In this document: in pieces, positions 1 through 4,966 of the stretch
Layout of the letters: each line of letters begins with the position of its first letter
How positions within the stretch are numbered: the first letter of the stretch is position 1
Origin: JAMCXS01 sp964459065
GTDB lineage: Bacteria; Acidobacteriota; Terriglobia; UBA7540
NCBI GenBank assembly: GCA_964459065.1
Contig: CAYWMN010000254.1
Span: 1 to 5,270 of the forward strand
Length of the DNA: 5,270 nt
Reading direction: 5' to 3'
Translations under genes and position numbers: made by a program
Notes under the pieces: model-generated
The model's input: the letters and a program-made list of their open reading frames with translations, nothing else
The model's database searches: none
What the model was told of the DNA's origin: nothing

Positions 1-1314
1 TTGCTGAACTTCCAAATCATCCGCCGAAAAGATCAGCGGCATCAGCTCGTTCTTCTCCACGCCCACGCCGTGCTCTCCGGTGATGGAGCCGCCCAGTTCA
101 GCGCACCGGGTCATGATTTCCTGCGCCGCCTTCACCACCCGCTGGGATTGGTCGCGGTCGCGAGCGTCGAACATCAGCAGCGGGTGCAGGTTGCCGTCGC
201 CGGCATGGAAGATGTTGCCGATTCGAAGGCCGTATTTGCGCCCCACGGCCGCGATGTACTCCAGCATCTCCGGAAGTCGCGTGCGCGGAATCACTCCGTC
301 CTGAACGTAAAAGTTGGGGCTGATGCGCCCCAGCGCACCAAAGGCGTTCTTGCGGCCTTTCCACAGCAAGGCGCGCTCTTCCGCCGTTTTGGCCCGCCGC
401 ACCACCCGCACGTTGTTCCGGACGCACACGGCTTCAATCTGCCGGGCGTCCTCGACGGCGGCTTCAGCCAGTCCCTCGACTTCAATCAGCAACACCGCCG
501 CCGAATCCATCGGATAGCCGGCGTGCGTGGCCTGCTCGACGGCCCGAAGCGTGAAGCCGTCCATCATCTCAAGCGCTGCCGGCGTGATGCCCTCCGCCGT
601 GATCGCCGCCACGGTCCGGGTGGCGTCCATGACGCGGTCGTAAATCGCCACCAGGGTTTCCACCGCTTCAGCCTTGCGCATCAAGCGGACGGTAATCTCC
701 GTCACAATTCCCAGGGTGCCTTCCGAGCCCACCAGAAGGCCGGTCAGGTCGTAGCCCGGCAGGTCCCGGCATTTTCCGCCCGTGCGAATCACCTCGCCGT
801 CGGGCAGCACCATTTCCAAACCGAGCACGTGATTGGTGGTTACGCCGTAGGCCAGCGTGTGCGGCCCGCCGGAATTCTCCGCAACGTTGCCGCCGATCGT
901 GCAGGCCTTCTGGCTGGAGGGATCAGGCGCGTAGTAGTAGCCGTCGTCCGCGACGGCGAGGGTAAGATCGGTGTTCACAACGCCCGGCTGCACGCGAGCG
1001 CGCTGGCTTGCCAGATCAATCTCCAGAATCTTCTTCATGCGAGCCAGGCCGATGACGATTCCGCCCTGCGTCACCACCGCGCCGCCGCTCAGCCCCGTCC
1101 CGGCGCCGCGCGGCACAATCGGAACCTTCCGTTCCGCCGCCAGCTTCACCAGCCGGACCACTTGCTCGGTGGTGGTGGGAAAGACAACTGCATCTGGAGT
1201 GCGAAGCGCGGAAAGACCGTCGTACTCATAAAGCATCAGGTCTTCCGGATTCGAGAGCACGCCTTCGCGCCCCACAATCGAGGCCAACTCTTTAGTCAAC
1301 ACAGCAGGTTTCAT
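1..1314 (-). CDS. glcD: Glycolate oxidase subunit GlcD, FAD-linked (C-terminus cut by window edge)
   Basis: FAD-binding subunit of the glycolate oxidase complex, which oxidises glycolate (or D-lactate-like 2-hydroxyacids) to the 2-oxoacid and passes electrons on with GlcE/GlcF-type partners. The minus frame is open from the ATG at 1314 to base 1, giving 438 residues. The first FAD domain (about 40-178) carries PRGAGTGLSGG (68-78), YYAPDPSSQ (127-135) and IGGNVAENSGG (140-150). The FAD-oxidase C-terminal domain (about 215 onward) carries ALEMMDG (247-253), GRKNAFGALGRISP (320-333), HAGDGNLHP (370-378) and GEHGVGVEK (413-421). It aligns with recalled E. coli GlcD (499 residues) almost throughout, so about 40 C-terminal residues are missing. 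The ATG has only a weak AGG five bases upstream. D-lactate dehydrogenases of the same superfamily are the main alternative for substrate. The family is certain, the substrate is likely, and glcE/glcF would be expected beyond base 1. Confidence 0.95.
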   Translation of the reverse strand, partial: MKPAVLTKELASIVGREGVLSNPEDLMLYEYDGLSALRTPDAVVFPTTTEQVVRLVKLAAERKVPIVPRGAGTGLSGGAVVTQGGIVIGLARMKKILEIDLASQRARVQPGVVNTDLTLAVADDGYYYAPDPSSQKACTIGGNVAENSGGPHTLAYGVTTNHVLGLEMVLPDGEVIRTGGKCRDLPGYDLTGLLVGSEGTLGIVTEITVRLMRKAEAVETLVAIYDRVMDATRTVAAITAEGITPAALEMMDGFTLRAVEQATHAGYPMDSAAVLLIEVEGLAEAAVEDARQIEAVCVRNNVRVVRRAKTAEERALLWKGRKNAFGALGRISPNFYVQDGVIPRTRLPEMLEYIAAVGRKYGLRIGNIFHAGDGNLHPLLMFDARDRDQSQRVVKAAQEIMTRCAELGGSITGEHGVGVEKNELMPLIFSADDLEVQQ

Positions 1315-1413
1315 TTAAACCTATGGGAGGGCGCTTAAGTTCATTCCGTGGGAAGTCGCAAAGAACTGGGGCTCAGGATCGGCCGGGAATACACCCTCGC
1401 TTCCGCTGCCAGA

Positions 1414-1443
1414 AGTATATCGAAGGCCGGGAACCGAGGTCAA
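1414..1443 (-). promoter_or_regulatory. Sigma70-type promoter for glcD
   Basis: On the minus strand, TTGACC (1438-1443) is followed after 18 bases by TATACT (1414-1419). Each hexamer matches the consensus at five of six positions, which is the best promoter match I found in the window. Transcription would start near 1407 and give a leader of about 93 bases before the glcD ATG at 1314. The -35 box lies inside a near-palindrome, GGTCAACGTTACC (1438-1450, core AACGTT), which could be an operator. That last point is inference only. Confidence 0.6.
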
Positions 1444-1529
1444 CGTTACCGAGGCCGCGCCCGGATCATAGGCATAGGCCAGGATTGGAATCGGGCCAGG
1501 AACTCTTCCCCTGCGGTTTCTGAATTTGC

Positions 1530-1558
1530 TTGGGCCCACAGAGCGGCCGGGTTAGAAT
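1530..1558 (+). promoter_or_regulatory. Promoter abutting the rhomboid start codon (probable leaderless mRNA)
   Basis: TTGGGC (1530-1535), a 17-base spacer and TAGAAT (1553-1558) lie directly before the ATG at 1568. The expected start of transcription, about seven bases after the -10 box, falls near 1565 and leaves a leader of only a few bases. No Shine-Dalgarno sequence exists between 1555 and 1567, which agrees with leaderless initiation. The -10 box is a good match and the -35 box a poor one. Confidence 0.45.
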
Positions 1559-1567
1559 GCCATCCGC

Positions 1568-2278
1568 ATGATTCCCATTCCGCTGAACGATCACATCCGG
1601 CGCCAGACTTTTTGGATTGCCACCCTGGCCCTGATTGTCATCAACACCGCCGTCTTCGTCTATGAGTTGATGCTGGGCGCCCACATCAACCAGTTCATCT
1701 TCATCTTCGGGCTGATTCCCGCCCGCTACACCACGCCTCACGGGATCATCATCAGCAGTTGGGCCGTCTTCCTGATTCCCGTCTTCGCCTCCATGTTCAT
1801 CCACGGAGGCTGGCTGCACCTGATCGGCAACATGCTTTTCCTTTTCGTCTTCGGGCGAAGCGTTGAGGATCGCTACGGACACGGCAGGTTCCTCGCCATC
1901 TACTTCCTGAGCGGTTTTGGGGCGGCGGTGACGCACATCGTCTTTAACGCGGGCTCGCACGTTCCTACCATCGGCGCCAGCGGCGCGATCGCGGGCATTC
2001 TGGGCGCCTACCTGATCAGTTTCCCCACCGCCCGCATCACAACGCTGATCCCGCTCTTTTTCTTCTTTTGGACCGTTCGCCTGCCGGCCGTGCTGGTTCT
2101 TCTGTACTGGTTCCTGATCCAGTTTGTTGCGGGGTTTCAAATGCTGGCGATTGAATCCGCCACGCACGCGGGCGTGGCCTGGTGGGCGCATGTCGGAGGC
2201 TTTTTGCTGGGAGTTATTCTGGCGTTCGTCGTGCCCGTGCAGCGGCGCCCCCGGCCGGTGACGCCCTGGGGCTATTAA
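1568..2278 (+). CDS. Rhomboid family intramembrane serine protease
   Basis: Integral membrane protease of 236 residues that cuts transmembrane substrates within the bilayer. The rhomboid signatures are complete. HGGWLHLIGNM (79-89) supplies the conserved histidines and Asn88. GASG (136-139) holds the catalytic Ser138, and His208 in WWAHVGG is the dyad partner. Hydrophobic stretches near 16-37, 65-80, 84-97, 106-128, 136-152, 157-190 and 202-224 fit the six-helix core with a short N-terminal cytoplasmic segment. A loop (about 38-60) between helices 1 and 2 matches the family L1 region. No cytosolic or EGF-like domain is fused, so this is a minimal bacterial rhomboid. The ATG is chosen because the conserved N-terminus begins there and a -10 box lies just upstream. 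No physiological substrate can be read from the neighbours. The gene is divergent from glcD and tail-to-tail with the transporter. Confidence 0.95.
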   Translation: MIPIPLNDHIRRQTFWIATLALIVINTAVFVYELMLGAHINQFIFIFGLIPARYTTPHGIIISSWAVFLIPVFASMFIHGGWLHLIGNMLFLFVFGRSVEDRYGHGRFLAIYFLSGFGAAVTHIVFNAGSHVPTIGASGAIAGILGAYLISFPTARITTLIPLFFFFWTVRLPAVLVLLYWFLIQFVAGFQMLAIESATHAGVAWWAHVGGFLLGVILAFVVPVQRRPRPVTPWGY

Positions 2279-3291
2279 CTGCGCCGCCGGCTACGAACGG
2301 CTTCCGCCGAGTCTTCAACCGCCGCGCTGGAATCCCGCCCAAGCTTTTCAGTTCTGGCGTTTCCTTCCCGCTCGGTAAAATAGACTCCCAAAAGAATCAA
2401 CGCCCCGCCGAAAATTCCTTGCGGGCTGACCCGATCGGCTAGCAGCCAGATTCCGAGCGCGGTGGCGATAATCGGCTCAATGTAATTGAAAGCCGCCACG
2501 CGCGAGGCCGTCAGCCCCGATAAGGCGTAAGCAAAAAGCAGATAGGCGACCACGGACGAGAAAACCACCATAAACCCCAGGCCCAGAAATGACTTGGCAG
2601 GAACCCCAGACCAGTTGACGCGCCAAACAGCTCCTGCGGCCACCGGAATCATCAGCAGCGCGCCCAATCCGAACACCAGGGTGTTCAGGGTAAGAGCGTC
2701 GTATTGGTCAGCCACGCCTTTCATCAGGATGGTGTAGTAGGAAAAGATGAAAATCTGCAGCAGCAGGATCGCATCGCCCAGCCAATGGGCTGAACGCCCG
2801 GGCCCCGATCTTGCCAGGGTCAGCACCACAACTCCTGAAAAGGATATCGCCATGCCCAACCCCTTCAGAAAGGTCAGCGGCTCAAGCCGCATCAGCACCG
2901 ACAGCATCAGAACCATGATCGGCCCCATCGCGACAATCAGCGCCGCGTGCGGGACACTGGTGAGGAATATGGCGCGGATAAACAGGATCTGCCCAAACGT
3001 GATCCCGCACAGCGCCATCAGCACAAAATAGAGCCACTGCCGGCGCGAAAGGCGCGGCCAGGGACCGCGGCGGAACAGGAGAAAGAGGACCCCAAACAAC
3101 ACGGCGGTTAAAAGCGCGCGGACCTGCGCCAAGGCCAGCGGACTGAAGCCGAATAACGCCTCCTTAATCGCCACCATGTTGCCCGCCCAGCAGGAAACGG
3201 CGGCCAGCATTCCGAGATGCATCAGGCGATGGCGCCGGCAACGGGATGCGGGCTTCGGGGGCCCGGCAGAGACATCAGCAACGGCGTTCAA
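2275..3291 (-). CDS. EamA/DMT-superfamily transporter, ten membrane helices
   Basis: Inner-membrane permease of the drug/metabolite transporter superfamily, 338 residues. Hydrophobic segments lie near 25-44, 52-73, 85-105, 110-131, 143-160, 170-191, 203-222, 235-258, 264-285 and 291-306. They form two EamA repeats (about 25-160 and 171-306). Family landmarks are SCWAGNMVAIKEAL (33-46), VPHAALIVAMGPI (113-125) in the first repeat and NYIEPIIATALG (269-280) in the second. The glutamate usual in the LLGE motif is Asp286 here (LLADR). The tail after 306 is charged and hydrophilic, ending in RSRRRS. The start is TTG, chosen because AAAGGAG (3296-3302) sits four bases upstream; an ATG at residue 24 or 28 would lose that site and is less likely. 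Members export amino acids, nucleosides or other small metabolites, and the sequence does not tell which. Confidence 0.9.
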   Translation of the reverse strand: MNAVADVSAGPPKPASRCRRHRLMHLGMLAAVSCWAGNMVAIKEALFGFSPLALAQVRALLTAVLFGVLFLLFRRGPWPRLSRRQWLYFVLMALCGITFGQILFIRAIFLTSVPHAALIVAMGPIMVLMLSVLMRLEPLTFLKGLGMAISFSGVVVLTLARSGPGRSAHWLGDAILLLQIFIFSYYTILMKGVADQYDALTLNTLVFGLGALLMIPVAAGAVWRVNWSGVPAKSFLGLGFMVVFSSVVAYLLFAYALSGLTASRVAAFNYIEPIIATALGIWLLADRVSPQGIFGGALILLGVYFTEREGNARTEKLGRDSSAAVEDSAEAVRSRRRS

Positions 3292-3295
3292 GAAG

Positions 3296-3302
3296 CTCCT
3301 TT
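3296..3302 (-). promoter_or_regulatory. Ribosome binding site fixing the TTG start of the transporter
   Basis: Read on the minus strand this is AAAGGAG, four bases before the TTG at 3291-3289. It is a strong Shine-Dalgarno match and the main reason to prefer the TTG over the internal ATG codons at residues 24 and 28. Confidence 0.7.
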
Positions 3303-3330
3303 CGCACGCTCGCCTTCGCAGTGCGCGAAA
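3300..3330 (-). promoter_or_regulatory. Bulged stem-loop overlapping the transporter ribosome binding site
   Basis: TTTCGCAC (3300-3307) can pair with GTGCGCGAAA (3321-3330), with a two-base CG bulge and a 13-base loop. In the minus-strand transcript the downstream arm ends in the AAA of the AAAGGAG ribosome binding site, so folding could partly hide it. Eight base pairs with a bulge can occur by chance in GC-rich DNA, so a regulatory role is only a possibility. Confidence 0.25.
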
Positions 3331-3603
3331 GGTCCGCTTGCAACCGGGCCGGCGGCCTTGGCGGCGGTCGCCGCATCGGGTTCGCGCGGCAGAGGGGCAC
3401 GACCCGGAAGATCGTCCCAGCCACGAGGTTGGCCGGCCATCATTAAAAGTTGTCCAGGAATTTTAGATGCGGCAAGCGCGTCCGAGTGTACTCAGAATCG
3501 GCGCCGCCGTGCCGTCCATCTCAGAAAACCTCAGGTGAATCACCCAGCTTATGCCGGGCTGATTTTGACTCGAATGCATTAGTGGGGTGCATCGTGCCCG
3601 GAT

Positions 3604-3653
3604 TCCTCTTCCACGTGATCGACAACTTCCCGGCCCTTTGGTGGAAGGCAGGA
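3604..3653 (-). other. Bulged inverted repeat just downstream of mazG
   Basis: CTTCCAC (3608-3614) pairs perfectly with GTGGAAG (3641-3647). After a two-base bulge, TCCT (3604-3607) pairs with AGGA (3650-3653), giving 11 pairs around a 26-base loop. It begins 15 bases after the mazG stop in the direction of mazG transcription, where an mRNA 3' end is expected. No T-run follows, so it is not a standard intrinsic terminator. It may be a 3' stabilising stem or chance. Confidence 0.25.
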
Positions 3654-3667
3654 CTGGATGGGGCAAC

Positions 3668-4336
3668 CTATCGGCGTTCCCGAGCTTTGACCGATTCCCA
3701 AACAGCGTCGAGTTGTTCGGGCGTACAGCCGCGCATCGTCTTCCCGTCTTTAGCCAGTTCTTCTTCGAGCGCCTGGAAACGCCTCCGAAACTTCTGATTC
3801 GCCGAGCGCAGGCAACTTTCCGGATCCGAGCGAACATGGCGCGCCACGTTCGAGACCGCAAAGAGCAGGTCGCCCAGTTCCTCTTCAAGTTTCCGGTCGC
3901 CGTTCTGAGGGTTCCCGGCAAGCTCGCTGCGCAGTTCCCGAACTTCTTCCTCGACTTTATCCAGCAGGTCATCCACCTTGGCCCAGTCAAAACCCGCTTC
4001 AGAAGCCCGCAGTCCCAATTCATGCGCTTCCAGNNNNNNNNNNNNNNNNNNNNNNNNNNNNNNNNNNNNNNNNNNNNNNNNNNNNNNNNNNNNNNNNNNN
4101 NNNNNNNNNNNNNNNNNNNNNNNNNNNNNNNNNACCACCTGGAAGAGCAAGTCGCCCAGTTCCTCTTCAACTCCCTCAAAGTCCCGCTGGTTAAGCGCGT
4201 CGATCACCTCATAGGCTTCTTCCAGCAGCAGACCCTTCACGCTGTCGTAGTCCTGAGCCCTATCCCAAGGGCAACCCTCGGGGCTCCTCAGCAGAGCCAT
4301 CAACTCCACCAGCTTTGGTAAAGACTCTCCCGCCAA
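3668..4336 (-). CDS. mazG: Nucleoside triphosphate pyrophosphohydrolase MazG, interrupted by an assembly gap
   Basis: Cytoplasmic enzyme that cleaves nucleoside triphosphates to monophosphate and pyrophosphate, linked in E. coli to nucleotide-pool cleaning and (p)ppGpp control. Two all-alpha MazG domains are visible. The first has GCPWD (21-25), EEAYE (39-43) and EEELGDLLFQV (57-67). The second, after the N run, has GFDW, KVEEEVRELR, EEELGDLLFAV, NVARH and ANQKFRRRF, so the metal-binding glutamate/aspartate sets of both domains are present. The missing part should hold the HPHVF-type segment and the inter-domain linker. The same frame continues on both sides of the gap. The TTG at 4336 is chosen because GGGAGG lies six bases upstream and it gives the usual distance to GCPWD. 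A GTG at 4405 in the same frame would add 23 residues but lacks a binding site. With about 76 residues restored, the protein would be close to the 263 residues of E. coli MazG. Confidence 0.93.
   Translation of the reverse strand: MAGESLPKLVELMALLRSPEGCPWDRAQDYDSVKGLLLEEAYEVIDALNQRDFEGVEEELGDLLFQVXXXXXXXXXXXXXXXXXXXXXXXXXXXXXXXXXXLEAHELGLRASEAGFDWAKVDDLLDKVEEEVRELRSELAGNPQNGDRKLEEELGDLLFAVSNVARHVRSDPESCLRSANQKFRRRFQALEEELAKDGKTMRGCTPEQLDAVWESVKARERR
3861..3888. repeat. Intragenic direct repeat, copy in MazG domain 2
   Basis: A 28-base stretch that matches 4143-4170 at 27 of 28 positions (G at 3868, A at 4150), including a 20-base exact run. It encodes the EEELGDLLF metal-site motif of the second MazG domain. 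The tandem domain structure explains the protein similarity, but the identical codon choice is unusual. Confidence 0.85.
4034..4133. other. Scaffold gap: exactly 100 N inside mazG
   Basis: All 100 bases are N. Exactly 100 is the usual placeholder for a gap of unknown length. Comparing the flanks with the recalled E. coli MazG sequence suggests about 76 residues are missing, or roughly 230 bases. Because the frame is kept across 100 N, the true length should be a multiple of three plus one if the gene is intact. Confidence 0.99.
4143..4170. repeat. Intragenic direct repeat, copy in MazG domain 1
   Basis: Partner of the repeat at 3861-3888, encoding EEELGDLLF of the first MazG domain with almost the same codons. 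It begins nine bases past the edge of the N run, so the gap lies between the two copies and next to this one. Confidence 0.85.
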
Positions 4337-4342
4337 CTTGCG

Positions 4343-4348
4343 CCTCCC
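4343..4348 (-). promoter_or_regulatory. Ribosome binding site fixing the TTG start of mazG
   Basis: GGGAGG on the minus strand, six bases before the TTG at 4336-4334. Neither upstream GTG candidate in the frame (4405 and 4351) has a comparable site, so this decides the start. Confidence 0.6.
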
Positions 4349-4382
4349 CACACTGAACTTTGCTATCGGCGTCCGAATGAAT

Positions 4383-4412
4383 ACTCTAACAAGTCTGTGG
4401 AACACAGGGCAA
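4383..4412 (-). promoter_or_regulatory. Candidate mazG promoter
   Basis: On the minus strand, TTGCCC (4407-4412) is followed after 18 bases by TAGAGT (4383-4388). Transcription would start near 4376, giving a leader of about 40 bases before the TTG at 4336. If it is used, the upstream GTG at 4405 would lie outside the transcript, in line with the chosen start. Both hexamers are only moderate matches. Confidence 0.35.
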
Positions 4413-4431
4413 GAGCCGGCCGGGCCGTCTC

Positions 4432-4465
4432 TTGTTGGGCAAGGCGATTGTTGCTAAACTAGAAT
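4432..4465 (+). promoter_or_regulatory. Candidate promoter for the DUF1844-hydrolase operon
   Basis: Two overlapping readings are possible: TTGTTG (4432-4437), 17 bases, TAAACT (4455-4460); or TTGGGC (4435-4440), 19 bases, TAGAAT (4460-4465). The second uses the same two hexamers as the candidate rhomboid promoter. The start would fall near 4467-4472, about 50 bases before the ATG at 4523. Confidence 0.35.
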
Positions 4466-4510
4466 TTTCCAGCCAAAGTTTCAGGGGTTAGAAACGCCTG
4501 AGCATGAAAA

Positions 4511-4516
4511 GTGAGG
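4511..4516 (+). promoter_or_regulatory. Ribosome binding site of the DUF1844 gene
   Basis: GTGAGG lies six bases before the ATG at 4523. The GTG at 4511 is in frame and could be read as a start, but it has no binding site of its own and is better explained as part of this one. Confidence 0.6.
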
Positions 4517-4522
4517 TTTGAG

Positions 4523-4966
4523 ATGGCAGAGGAGAAAGTCGAATCTTCCGGATTCAAAGTTGTGGATCGGCGGTCATTTACCAGCGAAGGAGAACGGATG
4601 CAGGGCGGGGCCCAGCGTGAAGAGCCCTCGAAACAGCCGGAGTCCGTTCAGCCGGAAACCCCGCCTTCAACTGTTGCAGAGTCCCAGCCCGCGATTTCCG
4701 AAGATTCGGCGCGGTTTGCCACGCTGGTATCCTACCTGAGCACCACGGCCATGTTTCAACTTGGAATGCTTCCCGGACCCGGCGGCGAGCATATTGCGCC
4801 GGATATCAACAACGGCCGCAGGACCATCGATCTGCTGGAAGTCTTGCAGGAAAAAACCCACGGCAATCTCTCCGAAGAAGAAGCCCGACTCCTCGACGAG
4901 GTTCTCTACGAACTCCGGATGAGCTTCGTGGAAGTCCAGAAGCGGCAGGAAACCAAGCAGACATGA
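4523..4966 (+). CDS. DUF1844 domain-containing protein
   Basis: Protein of 147 residues without a known reaction. The N-terminus has a short ordered motif, FKVVDRRSFTSEGE (11-24), then a low-complexity linker rich in Glu, Pro, Gln and Ser (about 25-62). The C-terminal part (63-138) is the DUF1844 domain, with FATLVSYLSTTAMFQLG (65-81), a PGPGGE turn (84-89), the helix NNGRRTIDLLEVLQEKT (96-112) and the conserved GNLSEEEARLLDEVLYELR (114-132). No signal peptide or clear membrane span is seen, although residues 66-84 are moderately hydrophobic. From memory, the domain is found in Acidobacteriota and Deltaproteobacteria among others. The stop overlaps the next start as ATGA, so the two genes are probably translated together. 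The family call is firm and the function is unknown. Confidence 0.88.
   Translation: MAEEKVESSGFKVVDRRSFTSEGERMQGGAQREEPSKQPESVQPETPPSTVAESQPAISEDSARFATLVSYLSTTAMFQLGMLPGPGGEHIAPDINNGRRTIDLLEVLQEKTHGNLSEEEARLLDEVLYELRMSFVEVQKRQETKQT

Larger units (their letters stand above)
3292..3667. other. Intergenic stretch without a convincing gene
   Basis: This 376-base gap separates the transporter start from the mazG stop. Open frames across it are short, arginine- and alanine-rich and match no family I know. It holds the transporter ribosome binding site (3296-3302), a bulged stem-loop beside it, an AT-rich patch (3440-3466) with TAAAAT-like and TTTAAT-like boxes on the minus strand but no fitting -35 box, and a bulged inverted repeat just after mazG (3604-3653). 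No tRNA-like fold or T-tract terminator was seen. Confidence 0.6.

Noticed and set aside
1..1338. Long open frame on the plus strand across the left end (445 codons)
   Set aside because: It is antisense to glcD, which shows FAD-oxidase motifs along its whole length. The plus translation is His/Arg-rich and matches no family.
1381..1433. Direct repeat GGCCGGGAA at 1381-1389 and 1425-1433
   Set aside because: Nine bases of GC-rich sequence twice in a GC-rich region is not notable, and no third copy or regular spacing exists.
1321..1539. 72-codon minus frame just upstream of glcD
   Set aside because: It starts at a GTG without a binding site, matches nothing known and covers the glcD -35/-10 boxes, so it is more likely leader and promoter DNA.
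1466..2191. 241-codon minus frame over the rhomboid gene
   Set aside because: It is an antisense shadow of a gene with complete rhomboid motifs. Its Asp/Gln/Gly-rich composition is what membrane-protein codons give when read backwards.
3217..3582. Plus-strand frames of 96-121 codons between the transporter and mazG
   Set aside because: They overlap the transporter N-terminus, are Arg/Ala-rich, lack binding sites and match no family.
3564..3598. TTGACT followed by an AATGCATT palindrome, looking like a plus-strand promoter
   Set aside because: No -10 box lies at 16-19 bases and no plus-strand gene follows, only the antisense of mazG.
3463..4179. 238-codon minus frame over mazG in another frame
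   Set aside because: It is a shifted reading of mazG, rich in Trp/Arg/Cys, and holds no family motif.
3587..4321. 244-codon plus frame spanning the N run
   Set aside because: It is antisense to mazG, whose two domains are clear. It stays open only because N codons are not stops.
4504..4521. Five-codon frame (MKSEV) just before the DUF1844 start
   Set aside because: It has no binding site and no regulatory codon pattern, and it overlaps the Shine-Dalgarno sequence of the real gene.
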